DNA of 35,801 nucleotides. Source: an uncultured Clostridia bacterium. GTDB lineage: Bacteria; Bacillota; Clostridia; TANB77; CAG-508. Each line of letters starts with the position of its first letter. The stretch's first letter is position 1. The stretch spans positions 66,067-101,867 of the forward strand of contig CANEDP010000004.1 in NCBI GenBank assembly GCA_947426305.1, written 5' to 3'. Below, piece after piece: positions 8,923 through 17,229 of this stretch. The notes below the pieces were generated by a model that was not told the origin of the DNA, did not search any database, and saw nothing but the letters and a program-made list of their open reading frames with translations. The translations under genes were made by a program, and so were the position numbers.

Positions 8923-9639
8923 TTAAATATTTTCGATTAATTCATGCAAATCGTAATAAAATCCTTCTTTGTCGATTGCAACTGTGCTTATAAAGCTACC
9001 ACCAGCATTTTCATGAACCGAAACATAGTCAAAATCCACAATATTTGCTAATTCTCCGATTTTCCCTTTAGACCCATAAGTCGCACTTTGCAACATTTCC
9101 AAAGATTTGACATATTCAAGCGTTCCATCTTCCATTAAGAAAAGGATAACTGGCGGATTTATATTCTGCCCAAACACAGCGTATTGGAAACTCTTAGGCT
9201 TTGCTGTAAAACCTGTTATTTCTTGTTTTTTTACTTCCGTAATATTCGGAAATAAGGTTTGATATTGGGTATTCGTAGCATCTGTCGAAAGATACACTTT
9301 GCCTTCTTCTATTTCGATTGTAATTCCACAATTTTTTAATGGTGTAACAATTGCTTCATCTGCTATTTCATAGGTAGCATCTGGTACTGCTACTTTTAAC
9401 TTTTCCATAGCAAATGGAGGCGTATTGGTACTCTCTTTCTCTACAACTGGTTCAGGCACTGTATTTTCTATTTTGGGCTCTGCTATTTGATTTTCCAAGT
9501 AATTTACCTGATTTTGCATTTGGCTTAATTTTTCTTCTTGACTTGTTAGCATAGTTGCTACGTCAGACATCATCATTACAATAACAACGATAAGCACAAT
9601 AATACAAATAATAATCATAAATGGAACTAATTTCTTCAT
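8923..9639 (-). CDS. Membrane-anchored protein of unknown function
   Basis: 238 residues. An N-terminal transmembrane helix (FMIIICIIVLIVVIVMMM, residues 7-24) is followed by a short coiled coil (EEKLSQMQNQVNYLENQIAE), a Pro/Glu-rich linker and a soluble part of about 150 residues beginning near KVAVPDATYEIADEAIV. There are no catalytic motifs I recognise. The orientation is probably N-in, C-out, placing the soluble part at the cell surface. It sits between rfbB and an HD protein inside the rhamnose operon, so a link to cell-wall glycan is possible but unproven. Confidence 0.6.
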   Translation of the reverse strand: MKKLVPFMIIICIIVLIVVIVMMMSDVATMLTSQEEKLSQMQNQVNYLENQIAEPKIENTVPEPVVEKESTNTPPFAMEKLKVAVPDATYEIADEAIVTPLKNCGITIEIEEGKVYLSTDATNTQYQTLFPNITEVKKQEITGFTAKPKSFQYAVFGQNINPPVILFLMEDGTLEYVKSLEMLQSATYGSKGKIGELANIVDFDYVSVHENAGGSFISTVAIDKEGFYYDLHELIENI

Positions 9640-9650
9640 TTTTTCTCCCT

Positions 9651-10424
9651 TTACTTTGTTTTTCTTTTGATATAATTCATAGCATAATCTACTATTTCCT
9701 GTAATTTTTCTTTGGTATATTCATCTTGAGCATCAATATGTTTTACAAATTTTTGAATAGAATCCCTTTCTTGAATGATTTGCAAAGTTGATTTAAAATT
9801 AATCGCATAAATATGTGCAATAATTGCAACCATAATATCCATATCTGTTTTTGCCTTTGCATAAATGAGTGGCTTTTCCTTCTTGAAATCTTCAAAAAAT
9901 TCAGGACTTAAAATTTCTTTTGAAACATTTTGACTTCCAAGATGTGTATAATCTTCTGGTCTGTTTTCTAAAATATTTCTGAAAATATCCAAATTGTCAG
10001 CATCTCGTACTATTTTACAATGTGTTACTTCCTGCTCTGATAAGCCTCTTTCAATTTCTAATTTATTATGATTATTAATTGCTTTATAAATAATTGCATC
10101 ATATTTTTCATCTTCTATAAAATTCCTAATTTCCCTATCTGCAAATAAAACTTCCACACTTTTCTGACCGTGATCAATACTCAATTTATCTGAATAAGTT
10201 TGATAAAATTTCCATTGCTCAAACCTGCCAATATCATGAAGCAAACCAATTAATTCTGCCAGCTCCTGTTCTTCTTTGGAAAGATTTAAGTCTGACGCAA
10301 TTTTTTTTGCATTTTCTGCCACATGATAGGTATGAACAATTTTCAAAGCAATTCTTGGGTGAGTGCTATCGTAATTTGAAACATAGTGTTTAAAATATTG
10401 TTTTGCTTTTACTAAATCAATCAT
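9651..10424 (-). CDS. HD-domain phosphohydrolase
   Basis: 257 residues from ATG 10424; AGGTGG lies 8 bases before it. The open frame extends to a GTG at 10436, but that codon overlaps the ribosome site. HD motifs: IVHTYHVAENAKKIA (first His), LIGLLHDIGRFEQW (His-Asp), INNHNK and CKIVRDADNLDIF (later metal-binding positions). The protein is a cytosolic metal-dependent phosphohydrolase of unknown substrate. It lies directly after rfbC, with its ribosome site abutting the rfbC stop codon. It has no known role in rhamnose synthesis and may simply share the transcript. Confidence 0.8.
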   Translation of the reverse strand: MIDLVKAKQYFKHYVSNYDSTHPRIALKIVHTYHVAENAKKIASDLNLSKEEQELAELIGLLHDIGRFEQWKFYQTYSDKLSIDHGQKSVEVLFADREIRNFIEDEKYDAIIYKAINNHNKLEIERGLSEQEVTHCKIVRDADNLDIFRNILENRPEDYTHLGSQNVSKEILSPEFFEDFKKEKPLIYAKAKTDMDIMVAIIAHIYAINFKSTLQIIQERDSIQKFVKHIDAQDEYTKEKLQEIVDYAMNYIKRKTK

Positions 10425-10436
10425 AAAACGTTCCAC

Positions 10437-11021
10437 CTATTTTAAATTTTGAAACAAATCCGTTTTCTTTAACTCTGCCAAACTTGGCCAAACTGCATCT
10501 TTTTCAGAAGTCAAATATTCCTCTGGTGTCATTCCTGGAACTGTGGGCCAAACAATTCCAACTTCTTCATCATTCCATTTCAATCCACCTTCAGCACTGT
10601 GATTATAAACATCATCGCATTTGTAGCAAAATTCTGCTTCATCTGACAATACTAAAAATCCATGTGCAAATCCTCTTGGAATGAAAAACATTTTCTTGTT
10701 TTCTTCGGATAAGGTAACCCCTTCCCATTTTCCGTATGTTTTGCTTCCTGGTCTTAAATCAACCGCCACATCAAACACTTCGCCTCGAATGACACGAACA
10801 AGTTTTCCTTGCGTATTTTCTTTTTGAAAATGAAGCCCACGCAAAACACCTTTTTTCGATTTTGACTGATTATCCTGTACAAATTCATTGTTAATCCCAA
10901 TTTCTTCAAAATCTGGTTTGCTATATGTCTCCATGAAATATCCTCTGTTATCTCCAAAAACAGTAGGTTCAATGATACAAACACCTTCAATTGATGTATC
11001 AATTCTTTTGAATTTTCCCAT
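10437..11021 (-). CDS. rfbC: dTDP-4-dehydrorhamnose 3,5-epimerase
   Basis: 194 residues with typical RmlC sequence. IEGVCIIEPTVFGDNRGYF is at the start, FVQDNQSKSKKGVLRGLHFQ has the catalytic His after RG, and VRVIRGEVFDVAVDLRPGS forms the cupin core. IPRGFAHGFLVLSD and CYKCDDVYNHSAEGGLKWND follow. It catalyses the third step of dTDP-L-rhamnose synthesis. RBS ATAGGAG precedes the ATG. About 90 bases separate it from rfbA, and that gap holds a REP-like palindrome. Confidence 0.97.
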   Translation of the reverse strand: MGKFKRIDTSIEGVCIIEPTVFGDNRGYFMETYSKPDFEEIGINNEFVQDNQSKSKKGVLRGLHFQKENTQGKLVRVIRGEVFDVAVDLRPGSKTYGKWEGVTLSEENKKMFFIPRGFAHGFLVLSDEAEFCYKCDDVYNHSAEGGLKWNDEEVGIVWPTVPGMTPEEYLTSEKDAVWPSLAELKKTDLFQNLK

Positions 11022-11074
11022 TTTTTATTCTCCTATCATAATTTTATCGTTTTGTTATCAATATTTGTGTTAGC

Positions 11075-11100
11075 AAGGGTGGGTGAAGACCACGCCCTTA
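11075..11100 (-). repeat. REP-like palindromic element, copy 1
   Basis: An imperfect inverted repeat with arms AAGGGTGGGT and ACCACGCCCTT, just downstream of the rfbA stop. On the minus strand it contains GGGCGTGGTCTTCACC, matching the elements at 14043 and 25018. It could fold in the rfbA-rfbC mRNA. Confidence 0.6.
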
Positions 11101-11108
11101 TGGTAGTT

Positions 11109-11990
11109 TTATTCTTCTCCAAATTTGTCTTCTGCTAATTCTTTTAGATATCTACCATATTCTGTTTTCATGAATTTACTTGCTAATTCTAACAATTGTT
11201 CTTTCGAAATCCAGCCCTTTACATAAGCAATTTCTTCTGGACAACTAATTTGAAGCCCTTGTCTTTTTTGAATGGTTTGTACAAAACTTGCCGTTTCTAA
11301 TAAGGCATCATGTGTGCCTGTATCAAACCAAGTCATGCCTCTGCCTAATTTCTCTACTTTTAATTTGCCAAGTTTCATGTATTCTTCATTAATCGAAGTA
11401 ATCTCCAATTCGCCCCTTGCTGATGGTTTTACATTTTTGGCAATATTTACGACTTCGTTTGTATAAAAATACAATCCTGGAACTGCATAATTCGATTTTG
11501 GCTCTTCTGGTTTTTCCTCAATCGAAATTGCATTTCCATTTTCGTCAATCTCGACAACGCCATAGGCTTTTGGGTCTTTTACATAGTAACCAAAAATGGT
11601 TGCTTCATTTTTTCGATTAGCTGCTGCTTGCAATTTTTCTGCTAAATGCTCTCCATAGAACATATTATCTCCTAAAATCATGGCAACATTATCATCGCCA
11701 ATAAAATCCTCTCCAATAATGAACGCTTCTGCTAATCCATTTGGCTTTTCTTGCACTTTGTATTCAAATTTCATTCCCCATTTTGAACCATCACCAAGTA
11801 ATTCTTGGAAAGTGGTAACATCTCTTGGTGTGGAAATGATTAAAACTTCACGAATTCCTGCTTGCATTAAAACCGATAATGGATAATAAATCATTGGCTT
11901 ATCATAAACTGGCATAATTTGTTTTGAAATGGCAAGAGTAAGTGGATATAAACGAGTTCCGCTTCCGCCTGCTAAAATAATTCCTTTCAT
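11109..11990 (-). CDS. rfbA: Glucose-1-phosphate thymidylyltransferase
   Basis: 293 residues from ATG 11990. The frame is open 15 codons further up, but AAAGGAGG sits before ATG 11990, which starts the canonical [18 protein letters not shown]. Other RmlA features are [29 protein letters not shown] (metal-binding Asp), [20 protein letters not shown] and [20 protein letters not shown] WFDTGT. It makes dTDP-glucose from glucose-1-phosphate and dTTP, the first and regulated step of the pathway. Its ATG overlaps the rfbD stop (ATGA), so the two are translationally coupled. Confidence 0.97.
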   Translation of the reverse strand: MKGIILAGGSGTRLYPLTLAISKQIMPVYDKPMIYYPLSVLMQAGIREVLIISTPRDVTTFQELLGDGSKWGMKFEYKVQEKPNGLAEAFIIGEDFIGDDNVAMILGDNMFYGEHLAEKLQAAANRKNEATIFGYYVKDPKAYGVVEIDENGNAISIEEKPEEPKSNYAVPGLYFYTNEVVNIAKNVKPSARGELEITSINEEYMKLGKLKVEKLGRGMTWFDTGTHDALLETASFVQTIQKRQGLQISCPEEIAYVKGWISKEQLLELASKFMKTEYGRYLKELAEDKFGEE

Positions 11991-12847
11991 GATTTTAATT
12001 CCTCCTTTAAATATTCTTGTAAGGCATCTTCCCATTTGGCAGGATAAATTCCTGCTTGATGCAATTTTTCTTTGGATAGTTTACTATTGGTTGGTCTGTC
12101 GCTTGATTCAGGATGAGCATCTTTGTATTCTTTGGAAGTAAGCGCAATAACTGGTGTCCTAATGCCTGCTAATTCGTAAATTTTTCTGGTAAAACCACAC
12201 CATGTCGTAAATCCTTCATTTGTGGAATGATAGATTCCGTAGTCTGGTTCTTTTTCCATGATGGCTTCGATGATTTCGCACAAAGTTGTGGTACAAGTTG
12301 GACTACCATGTTGGTCATCGACAACCGAAACGGATTCGTTGTTAGATATGCGAAGCATCGTTTTTACAAAATTTTTTCCACCTAAACCATAAAGCCAAGC
12401 CGTTCTTAAAATATAATATTTTTCTGCTTTGGCTGCGTTTTGTTCTCCTAGATATTTCGTCCTTCCGTAAGCACTTACGGGATTTGCTGGCATATCCTCG
12501 GTATAAGCCTTGTCGACATCTAGTTTGCCATCAAAAACATAATCTGTACTGATATGAATAAAAGTAGCATCATTTTCTTTGGCGGCTTGTGCAATATTTT
12601 CAACTGCCTCGCCATTCACACGATTAGCTAAATCGTAATTGACTTCACAGCCATCGACATTGGTGTATGCTGCACAATTGATGATAAAATAGGGTGCTAC
12701 TTCTTTTGCTTTGGCAAGTACAGCATTTTTATCGCAAATGTCAAGTGTGTCTAATGTTGTGCCAATGACTTCATATTTTTTCTCAAGTCTCTCTCTTAGT
12801 TCTCCACCAAGCATTCCGTCTGCTCCAATTAATAAAACTTTTTTCAT
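11987..12847 (-). CDS. rfbD: dTDP-4-dehydrorhamnose reductase
   Basis: 286 residues, first gene of the rhamnose/polysaccharide operon. It has [18 protein letters not shown] (NADPH-binding GxxGxxG), [18 protein letters not shown]-type [12 protein letters not shown], the YGRTKYLGE catalytic Tyr/Lys pair and ILRTAWLYG. It catalyses the last step, giving dTDP-L-rhamnose. A strong promoter lies 40-65 bases upstream and the ribosome site is GGAGGAG. It is probably the promoter-proximal gene of a transcript running at least to the left window edge. Confidence 0.97.
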   Translation of the reverse strand: MKKVLLIGADGMLGGELRERLEKKYEVIGTTLDTLDICDKNAVLAKAKEVAPYFIINCAAYTNVDGCEVNYDLANRVNGEAVENIAQAAKENDATFIHISTDYVFDGKLDVDKAYTEDMPANPVSAYGRTKYLGEQNAAKAEKYYILRTAWLYGLGGKNFVKTMLRISNNESVSVVDDQHGSPTCTTTLCEIIEAIMEKEPDYGIYHSTNEGFTTWCGFTRKIYELAGIRTPVIALTSKEYKDAHPESSDRPTNSKLSKEKLHQAGIYPAKWEDALQEYLKEELKS

Positions 12848-12885
12848 TTTCTCCTCCTATTTTGTAAAATAAATTTGATATGCAC

Positions 12886-12913
12886 ATTATATCACAGGAA
12901 ATGAATTTGTCAA
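12886..12913 (-). promoter_or_regulatory. Sigma-A-type promoter of the rhamnose/polysaccharide operon
   Basis: On the minus strand, TTGACA (12913-12908), a 16-base spacer and TATAAT (12891-12886), both perfect consensus, 38 bases before rfbD. It is the only strong promoter I see before the twelve-gene operon. Confidence 0.85.
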
Positions 12914-12954
12914 AGTTTTTTACATATAAAATACAATTTACACAGAATGTTCAC

Positions 12955-12986
12955 AAAAAAACTGACAACTTATCGTCGTCAGTTTT
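12955..12986 (-). terminator. Terminator of spoVS
   Basis: On the minus strand, AAAACTGAC and GTCAGTTTT form a stem that runs into a T-rich tail. It lies 10 bases after the spoVS stop and separates spoVS from the rfbD promoter. Confidence 0.85.
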
Positions 12987-12995
12987 ATCTATCTT

Positions 12996-13259
12996 TTATT
13001 TTCTTGATTCAATAATCAACTTAATACCTGTTCGATCTTCTCCCTCCACTTGAACTTCGGCAAATGCTGGGATACAAACTAAATCCACACCTGCTGGTGC
13101 TACAAAGCCTCTGGCAATTGCCACCGCTTTAATCGCTTGATTCAATGCTCCTGCTCCTATTGCTTGCATTTCTGCTCTTGTACTTTCTTTTACCAATCCA
13201 GCAATTGCTCCTGCAACTGAATTTGGATTTGATTTTGATGAAATTTTTAAAACTTCCAT
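12996..13259 (-). CDS. spoVS: Stage V sporulation protein S
   Basis: 87 residues, the family length. It is an almost textbook SpoVS: MEVLKISSKSNPNSVAGAIA, then AIGAGALNQAIKAVAIARGF and VDLVCIPAFAEV. It is a small Alba-like nucleic-acid-binding-type protein required in Bacillus for spore coat and septation steps, though many non-sporulating Firmicutes also keep it. It stands as a single-gene unit with its own terminator. RBS is TAGGAGG. Confidence 0.97.
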   Translation of the reverse strand: MEVLKISSKSNPNSVAGAIAGLVKESTRAEMQAIGAGALNQAIKAVAIARGFVAPAGVDLVCIPAFAEVQVEGEDRTGIKLIIESRK

Positions 13260-13417
13260 TTTTTCCTCCTATTATTTTAATTTTTCTTGTGTTTTTAAGC
13301 ATGGAAATTTTTATGAAATAAAAATTTGCTTGCTTAATTTGAACTCTCTAATCTTACCGCAAAATTTTTCTCATGTCTATAGGAGACAAGCAAATTTTTT
13401 AAGTTTCGAACGTGCAA

Positions 13418-13469
13418 ATTCGACAGTATTCTCAAGTATTTCATCGATTTTTGACATACTCTGTCGAAT
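13418..13469. repeat. Inverted repeat upstream of spoVS
   Basis: ATTCGACAG (13418-13426) and CTGTCGAAT (13461-13469) are perfect 9-base arms 34 bases apart, in the 282-base region between spoVS and the next gene. The rest of that region is AT-rich with no convincing gene. The arms could be a regulator site or mRNA leader stem for spoVS. Confidence 0.4.
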
Positions 13470-13502
13470 AATGTTTACATTTGTATTTTTATGTAATAAA
13501 AA

Positions 13503-13531
13503 CCCCCATTTCCAAAAGGACTGAAATGGGG
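13503..13531 (-). terminator. Terminator after the 13.5-kb small gene
   Basis: On the minus strand, CCCCATTTC and GAAATGGGG form a strong stem followed by a T run, 11 bases past the stop at 13542. Confidence 0.88.
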
Positions 13532-13541
13532 ATAAAAATTT

Positions 13542-13857
13542 TCATTCTTTTGCAGACTTTTCATAAAATCTTACTCTCAAACAGTTATCTTCAATTGTAC
13601 ACTGCTTGACTTTTTTTAATGAGACAATAAAGTCTCTCACTGGTTTAAGCAACTTGGGATTGTATCCTATTTTTCTCATTTCATTAAGAATACTTTCAAC
13701 TTCAGGTATGCTATCATAATCTTTATCTGGAAAAAATCTTACACAGAAAAATCCTCCAACAGACTCATATAAATCAAACCTGTTATACAAAAATTTGTTT
13801 GAATACTCGTTTCTACTTTCAGCAACTCTAATATTACAGAAAGTATGGTCTCGACAT
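13542..13857 (-). CDS. Small protein of unknown family, start unclear (frame discontinuity near N-terminus)
   Basis: The C-terminal 82 residues (from TTG 13790: YNRFDLYESVGGFFCVRFFP) are followed by a clean terminator, and the same frame is open and protein-like up to about 13870 (RDHTFCNIRVAESRNEYSNK). It has no start codon with a ribosome site. The good start is ATG 13857 (AGGAGG 6 bases before), but it is in another frame and reads MSRPYFL-stop. One +1 skip near UUU CUG UAA (13842-13836) would join them as MSRPYF-CNIRVAES. This frame break does not involve CGG. I do not recognise the family. Confidence 0.45.
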
Positions 13858-13927
13858 GATGTTCCTCCTTCTTTTCAAAATATTCTTCGTATCCCCGCCG
13901 AAGTTCTTCTTCTACTCCTTTTTTCAT
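13739..13927 (-). CDS. Short ORF with CUU CGG CGG, upstream partner of the 13.5-kb gene
   Basis: From ATG 13927 (ribosome site AAAGGAG) the zero frame gives 62 residues, MKKGVEEELRRGYEEYFEKK..., running past the start of the next gene. Codons 9-11 are CUU CGG CGG, the same GAA-CUU-CGG context as the frameshift points of cdaA, mutY and the mazG-like gene. With a +1 skip it would instead be MKKGVEEEL-GGDTKNILKRR... and end at the UAA at 13836. Which product is made cannot be told. It is driven by a perfect promoter at 13978-14006. Function unknown; it might be a regulatory leader. Confidence 0.4.
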   Translation of the reverse strand: MKKGVEEELRRGYEEYFEKKEEHHVETILSVILELLKVETSIQTNFCITGLIYMSLLEDFSV

Positions 13928-13977
13928 ACGCATTCTCCTTTCATTTTGCCTGCTTTTTCAAAAAAATTTACCTATGT

Positions 13978-14006
13978 ATTATACCATATTTTTTGATTTT
14001 TGTCAA
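13978..14006 (-). promoter_or_regulatory. Sigma-A-type promoter
   Basis: On the minus strand, TTGACA (14006-14001), 17-base spacer and TATAAT (13983-13978), all consensus, about 50 bases before the ATG at 13927. Confidence 0.85.
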
Positions 14007-14042
14007 CTTGACAATTTGACATTTTTGTGCTTATGTATGAAA

Positions 14043-14068
14043 TAGAGGCAGGTCAAGACCTGCCTCTA
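14043..14068. repeat. REP-like palindromic element, copy 2 (perfect)
   Basis: Arms TAGAGGCAGGTC and GACCTGCCTCTA are perfect with an AA loop, 17 bases past the DUF1540 stop. It may act as a terminator or mRNA-stabilising hairpin. Related to the elements at 11075 and 25018. Confidence 0.75.
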
Positions 14069-14084
14069 CATTTAATATTTACAT

Positions 14085-14261
14085 TTATTTATGACATTTA
14101 CAACTATAACTTCCACACATCGATTCATCTTGTGGTCTTCCATCTGAGCAATCTGGGCATGCTTGCACTTCGATTTGCTTTAATTCACATACATTGTGAT
14201 TGCAATTATGAAATTTACAACTCTCTACTGTACAATTAATTGTTTGATTTTTATCATCCAT
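14085..14261 (-). CDS. DUF1540 Cys-rich small protein
   Basis: 58 residues with GGAGG 10 bases before the ATG. The pattern INCTVESCKFHNCNHNVC followed by IEVQACPDC and a C-rich tail (MCGSYSCKCHK) fits DUF1540. This is a small family common in Clostridia, with spaced cysteines that probably bind metal. Eight cysteines and four histidines are present. Function unknown. It is a single-gene unit followed by a perfect palindrome. Confidence 0.88.
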   Translation of the reverse strand: MDDKNQTINCTVESCKFHNCNHNVCELKQIEVQACPDCSDGRPQDESMCGSYSCKCHK

Positions 14262-14358
14262 AACTTTTATACCTCCAACTTTATTTAAGTTTTAGCAATT
14301 TTGCTTTATAATTTATAGTATGGACCATTTTTCTAATTTTAAACTGGCTTTTTAAGGG

Positions 14359-15997
14359 TTATCTTGTATAAATCTCATAAAACTCATCTCCAACAAATGC
14401 AAATTCAACGTCCCTCAAATCTTCTAAAAATTGCTCATATCGCGTAACATACGGAATACTTTTATCATTCGAAATTTGGAAATAATTTCCATAAATTTGT
14501 TCTATGCCATCAAAAATCGTCTGTCCTTCCGAATTTACCAATTGCCAATTCATCTTGGCAAAGCCATAATCATTAAATTCAATCGCCTCACTAGTATTTG
14601 CACAAATATAAATTCCATAATCACTTAAGTATGGGTCAATCGCATCATATTCTGATTCAAATACTTTTTGAAACTCTTTGTCAATTACCCTATATTTATC
14701 TTGCTCATTTTTGACAATATAACGTTCTGCGCAAACATAAATATCTTTGTAGACATCTGACACAATCTGACCTTCTTTATTGATAAAATAAATCGTCTGA
14801 TTATTATAATTTCGAATTAAAATTTTGTCCTCCATAAACTCTAAAATCTGCGCTTTTCCACTCATTGTATTTTTCTTACCATAACTGGTAAACCAACCCT
14901 GTTCTTTCGAAAACAAATCAAAAAACGGAATCGTTTTATTGTTATAAAGATAAACAAAATTTTCATCATAAGCAATCTTACTACAATCCAAAGGAATTTT
15001 AATATGCAAATTTTCTTTTTTCGCCAACTCATATTTATCACCCAAACCTAAATTTGATTGCGTAATTAAAATATCGTATTCATCGTTATAATCGTATCGA
15101 TACGTATAATCATTAGACAATTCTTGATATCTTGGCGCTCTTTCCATCTTATCATTTTGCTTTTGGATTTCTGGCTGACATTTTCCGCCTTGACCGAAGT
15201 ATGTTCGTATAAATATCATCTAATTCCTTCTCTTTTGCCTCATAATTTTCATCAGCAGATTCAGAACGATACGTCATAACAACTCTTTCATTTTTCATAA
15301 TCACTTTCGAAGTTCCTTCTTGACAAACAAGCGCAACCTGAAAATTTTTGTTATACATCATAATATTAACAAAAGGACTGGCATAATCGTATTTAAAATC
15401 AATCACAACATCTCCATTTGGATTGATATATCCATATTTTCCGTCCTTTTTCACATTAATATACGCATCTTGAATATCCAATTCTGTAATATAGCGAAAA
15501 TAATCACTTTTATAAGCTTGACTATCTTTATTGGCTCTATTTTTTATCGATTGCGCAATATTTTTATAAAAAAAAGTAGCGCCCATCGTAATCATTATTG
15601 CAGCAATCATTAATGCAACAATGGAAATTCCTGTTGTACTATCTCTTTCAACAATCGTATCCTTTAACGTCCCTAAAAACACAATAATTCCTGAGATAAT
15701 TGGAAAAAGGCTAATCGCAGGTTCTTTTATTAAGAAGAAAATAAGTGTAAAAAAGCCAAATAAATAACCTGTTTTCATTCGCCCATTATCGCGGTTATTT
15801 CGGTATTGCAATAAGTTAATCAAAAACACAAGAATCAATAACACATAAATTGCATTCAGCAGATTGCCTTTTACTGTTAATTCTTGCACCGTAAATTCTG
15901 TGATTTCTTTTGGCATATAAATCGTATAAACCAACAAAAGAAATCCCAATACAATATTCATACCTCCAATACATAAATTAACAACTTTTCCTCTCAT
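14359..15997 (-). CDS. Membrane protein with WG-type repeats, read through a +1 frameshift
   Basis: The N-terminal part (from ATG 15997) has about four membrane helices (MNIVLGFLLLVYTIYM, LLNAIYVLLILVFLINLL, LFGFFTLIFFLI, ALMIAAIMITMGATFFY). A WG-repeat unit follows (KKDGKYGYINPNGDVVIDFK). The second part in another frame continues repeat-like sequence (YFINKEGQIVSDVYKDIYVC, NEQDKYRVIDKEFQ, WQLVNSEGQTIFDGIEQI). Skipping one C at codon 268 (CUU CGG U) joins them as DIYTNIL-GQGGKCQPEIQK, 545 residues. WG/KWG-type repeats form a beta-propeller-like extracellular or cytosolic module of unknown role. It follows nadD closely and probably belongs to the metG-tmk-nadD unit. Confidence 0.75.
15194..15196 (-). 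other. In-frame CGG at +1 frameshift point (WG-repeat protein)
   Basis: Codon 268, context AUA CUU CGG UCA. Skipping C gives CUU GGU CAA and opens the downstream frame. The only in-frame CGG before the break. Confidence 0.7.
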
Positions 15998-16007
15998 CTA
16001 TTACCCT

Positions 16008-16529
16008 CTATTTATACAATTTCATCTGTTCAATATACTCCAAAACTTGCTTTGGAATTAAATCTTCCACATTTTTACCTTGTTTGATTTTCTCTCTTAC
16101 TAAAGTAGAACTAATGTGTTTCATATCTCCCTTTTCCCTGTCAAGTACAATGTACTGATATTTTTGGGTTAATTCTTCCGCATTTTTCCAAGTCTTTATT
16201 TTCTCAAAATTGTCGCTCCCCATAATAAAAAATCGCTCTGCTTCTGAAAATTTTTCGTCAATGATTTGAAAGGTATCTATGGCAGATGTTTTTTGATTCG
16301 TATTTGAAATATTTAAAATTTGCATTTTGTCCTGATTTCCAAAAGCCAATTCTAGCATTTTTATGCGATGACTTAAGGAAATCAGCTCTTTTTTCGCATA
16401 CAAATCTCCCATTGGAACAAAATAAACTCTCTCCAACTTTTCCTTCTCAAGCACTTTTTCAATTAACTGCAAATGTGCATTCGTAACAGGATTAAAACAG
16501 CCACCAAAAAAACCAATTCTATTTCTCAT
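16008..16529 (-). CDS. nadD: Nicotinate-nucleotide adenylyltransferase, short form
   Basis: 173 residues, somewhat shorter than the usual 190-215. The nucleotidyltransferase signature is GFFGGCFNPVTNAHLQLIEK (G-x-F-x-P-x-H variant with N), followed by FVPMGDLYAKKELISLSHRI, FIMGSDNFEKIKTW and HISSTLVREKIKQGK (the ISxTxxR motif). It makes the dinucleotide bond in NAD synthesis. Its start overlaps the tmk stop by 11 bases. The pnuC gene at 28.8 kb would supply nicotinamide riboside to the same cofactor pool. Confidence 0.85.
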   Translation of the reverse strand: MRNRIGFFGGCFNPVTNAHLQLIEKVLEKEKLERVYFVPMGDLYAKKELISLSHRIKMLELAFGNQDKMQILNISNTNQKTSAIDTFQIIDEKFSEAERFFIMGSDNFEKIKTWKNAEELTQKYQYIVLDREKGDMKHISSTLVREKIKQGKNVEDLIPKQVLEYIEQMKLYK

Positions 16530-17202
16530 TCGAAATTTTCCTCTTCACTTCCTTGTAAATTTCTTCATGTATTTCATCAATCGTCCTTAATTCTTCATTT
16601 TTTACACATTTAATTTCGTACCAACCATATTTTTGAGAAACACTACAAGCTGCCTTATAACTTTCTTCTAAATGCTGGGAATTTCTTTCATGGATATCTT
16701 TTTCTTGGGTATGCGAAAATTTATTTTCTCGATTTTTCATTAATTTTTCAGCCATTTGAGTAGGCATATTTAGGAAAAATACTTCAGTTGGTTTCGGAAT
16801 TCCATACAAATTAAATTCCAAGTCAAATAACCAATTAATAAATTTTTCTCTTTCGGCTTCCTTTTCAATTTTTCCAGCTTGATGCACCATATTGGCCGTT
16901 GTATAGCGATCAGCTAAAATGATTCCACCGCTTTTGTAATAGGCTTCAAACTCTTTTTTATACGTTGCATAACGATCGGCCGCATAAAATGTGGAGGCAA
17001 TATAAGGACTAATTGTTTTAGGATCATCTCCAAATTCACCTGATAAATACATCTTTACTAAACTAGAAGATGGACTTTCATAATTGGGGAAAGAAACTGT
17101 TTTGTATTCTATTTTATCTTCGTTTAAATGCTTTTGTAAACGCTCAAATTGCGTTTGCTTTCCGCTTCCATCTGTTCCATCGATAACAAATAATTTTCCC
17201 AT
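16519..17202 (-). CDS. tmk: Thymidylate kinase
   Basis: 227 residues. P-loop is FVIDGTDGSGKQTQFERL, followed by VSFPNYESPSSSLVKMYLSG (the FP-x-Y region) and ILADRYTTANMVHQAGK (the DR(Y) motif binding dTMP). FNLYGIPKPTEVFFLNMP follows. It phosphorylates dTMP to dTDP, feeding dTTP to DNA and to RfbA. The GDGxGKxT-type loop here reads GTDGSGKQT, a variant seen in a divergent clostridial subgroup. RBS GGAGG. It lies 27 bases after metG. Confidence 0.9.
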   Translation of the reverse strand: MGKLFVIDGTDGSGKQTQFERLQKHLNEDKIEYKTVSFPNYESPSSSLVKMYLSGEFGDDPKTISPYIASTFYAADRYATYKKEFEAYYKSGGIILADRYTTANMVHQAGKIEKEAEREKFINWLFDLEFNLYGIPKPTEVFFLNMPTQMAEKLMKNRENKFSHTQEKDIHERNSQHLEESYKAACSVSQKYGWYEIKCVKNEELRTIDEIHEEIYKEVKRKISNEK

Positions 17203-17229
17203 ATTTTCCTCCGATTTTTGGTCTGATTT

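Noticed and set aside
11929..12141. Plus-strand ORF opposite rfbA/rfbD
   Set aside because: It is a shadow of two conserved minus-strand genes.
13260..13541. A hidden gene upstream of spoVS
   Set aside because: The only open stretch (plus strand, 64 residues) has no ribosome site, runs through the terminator and looks non-coding.
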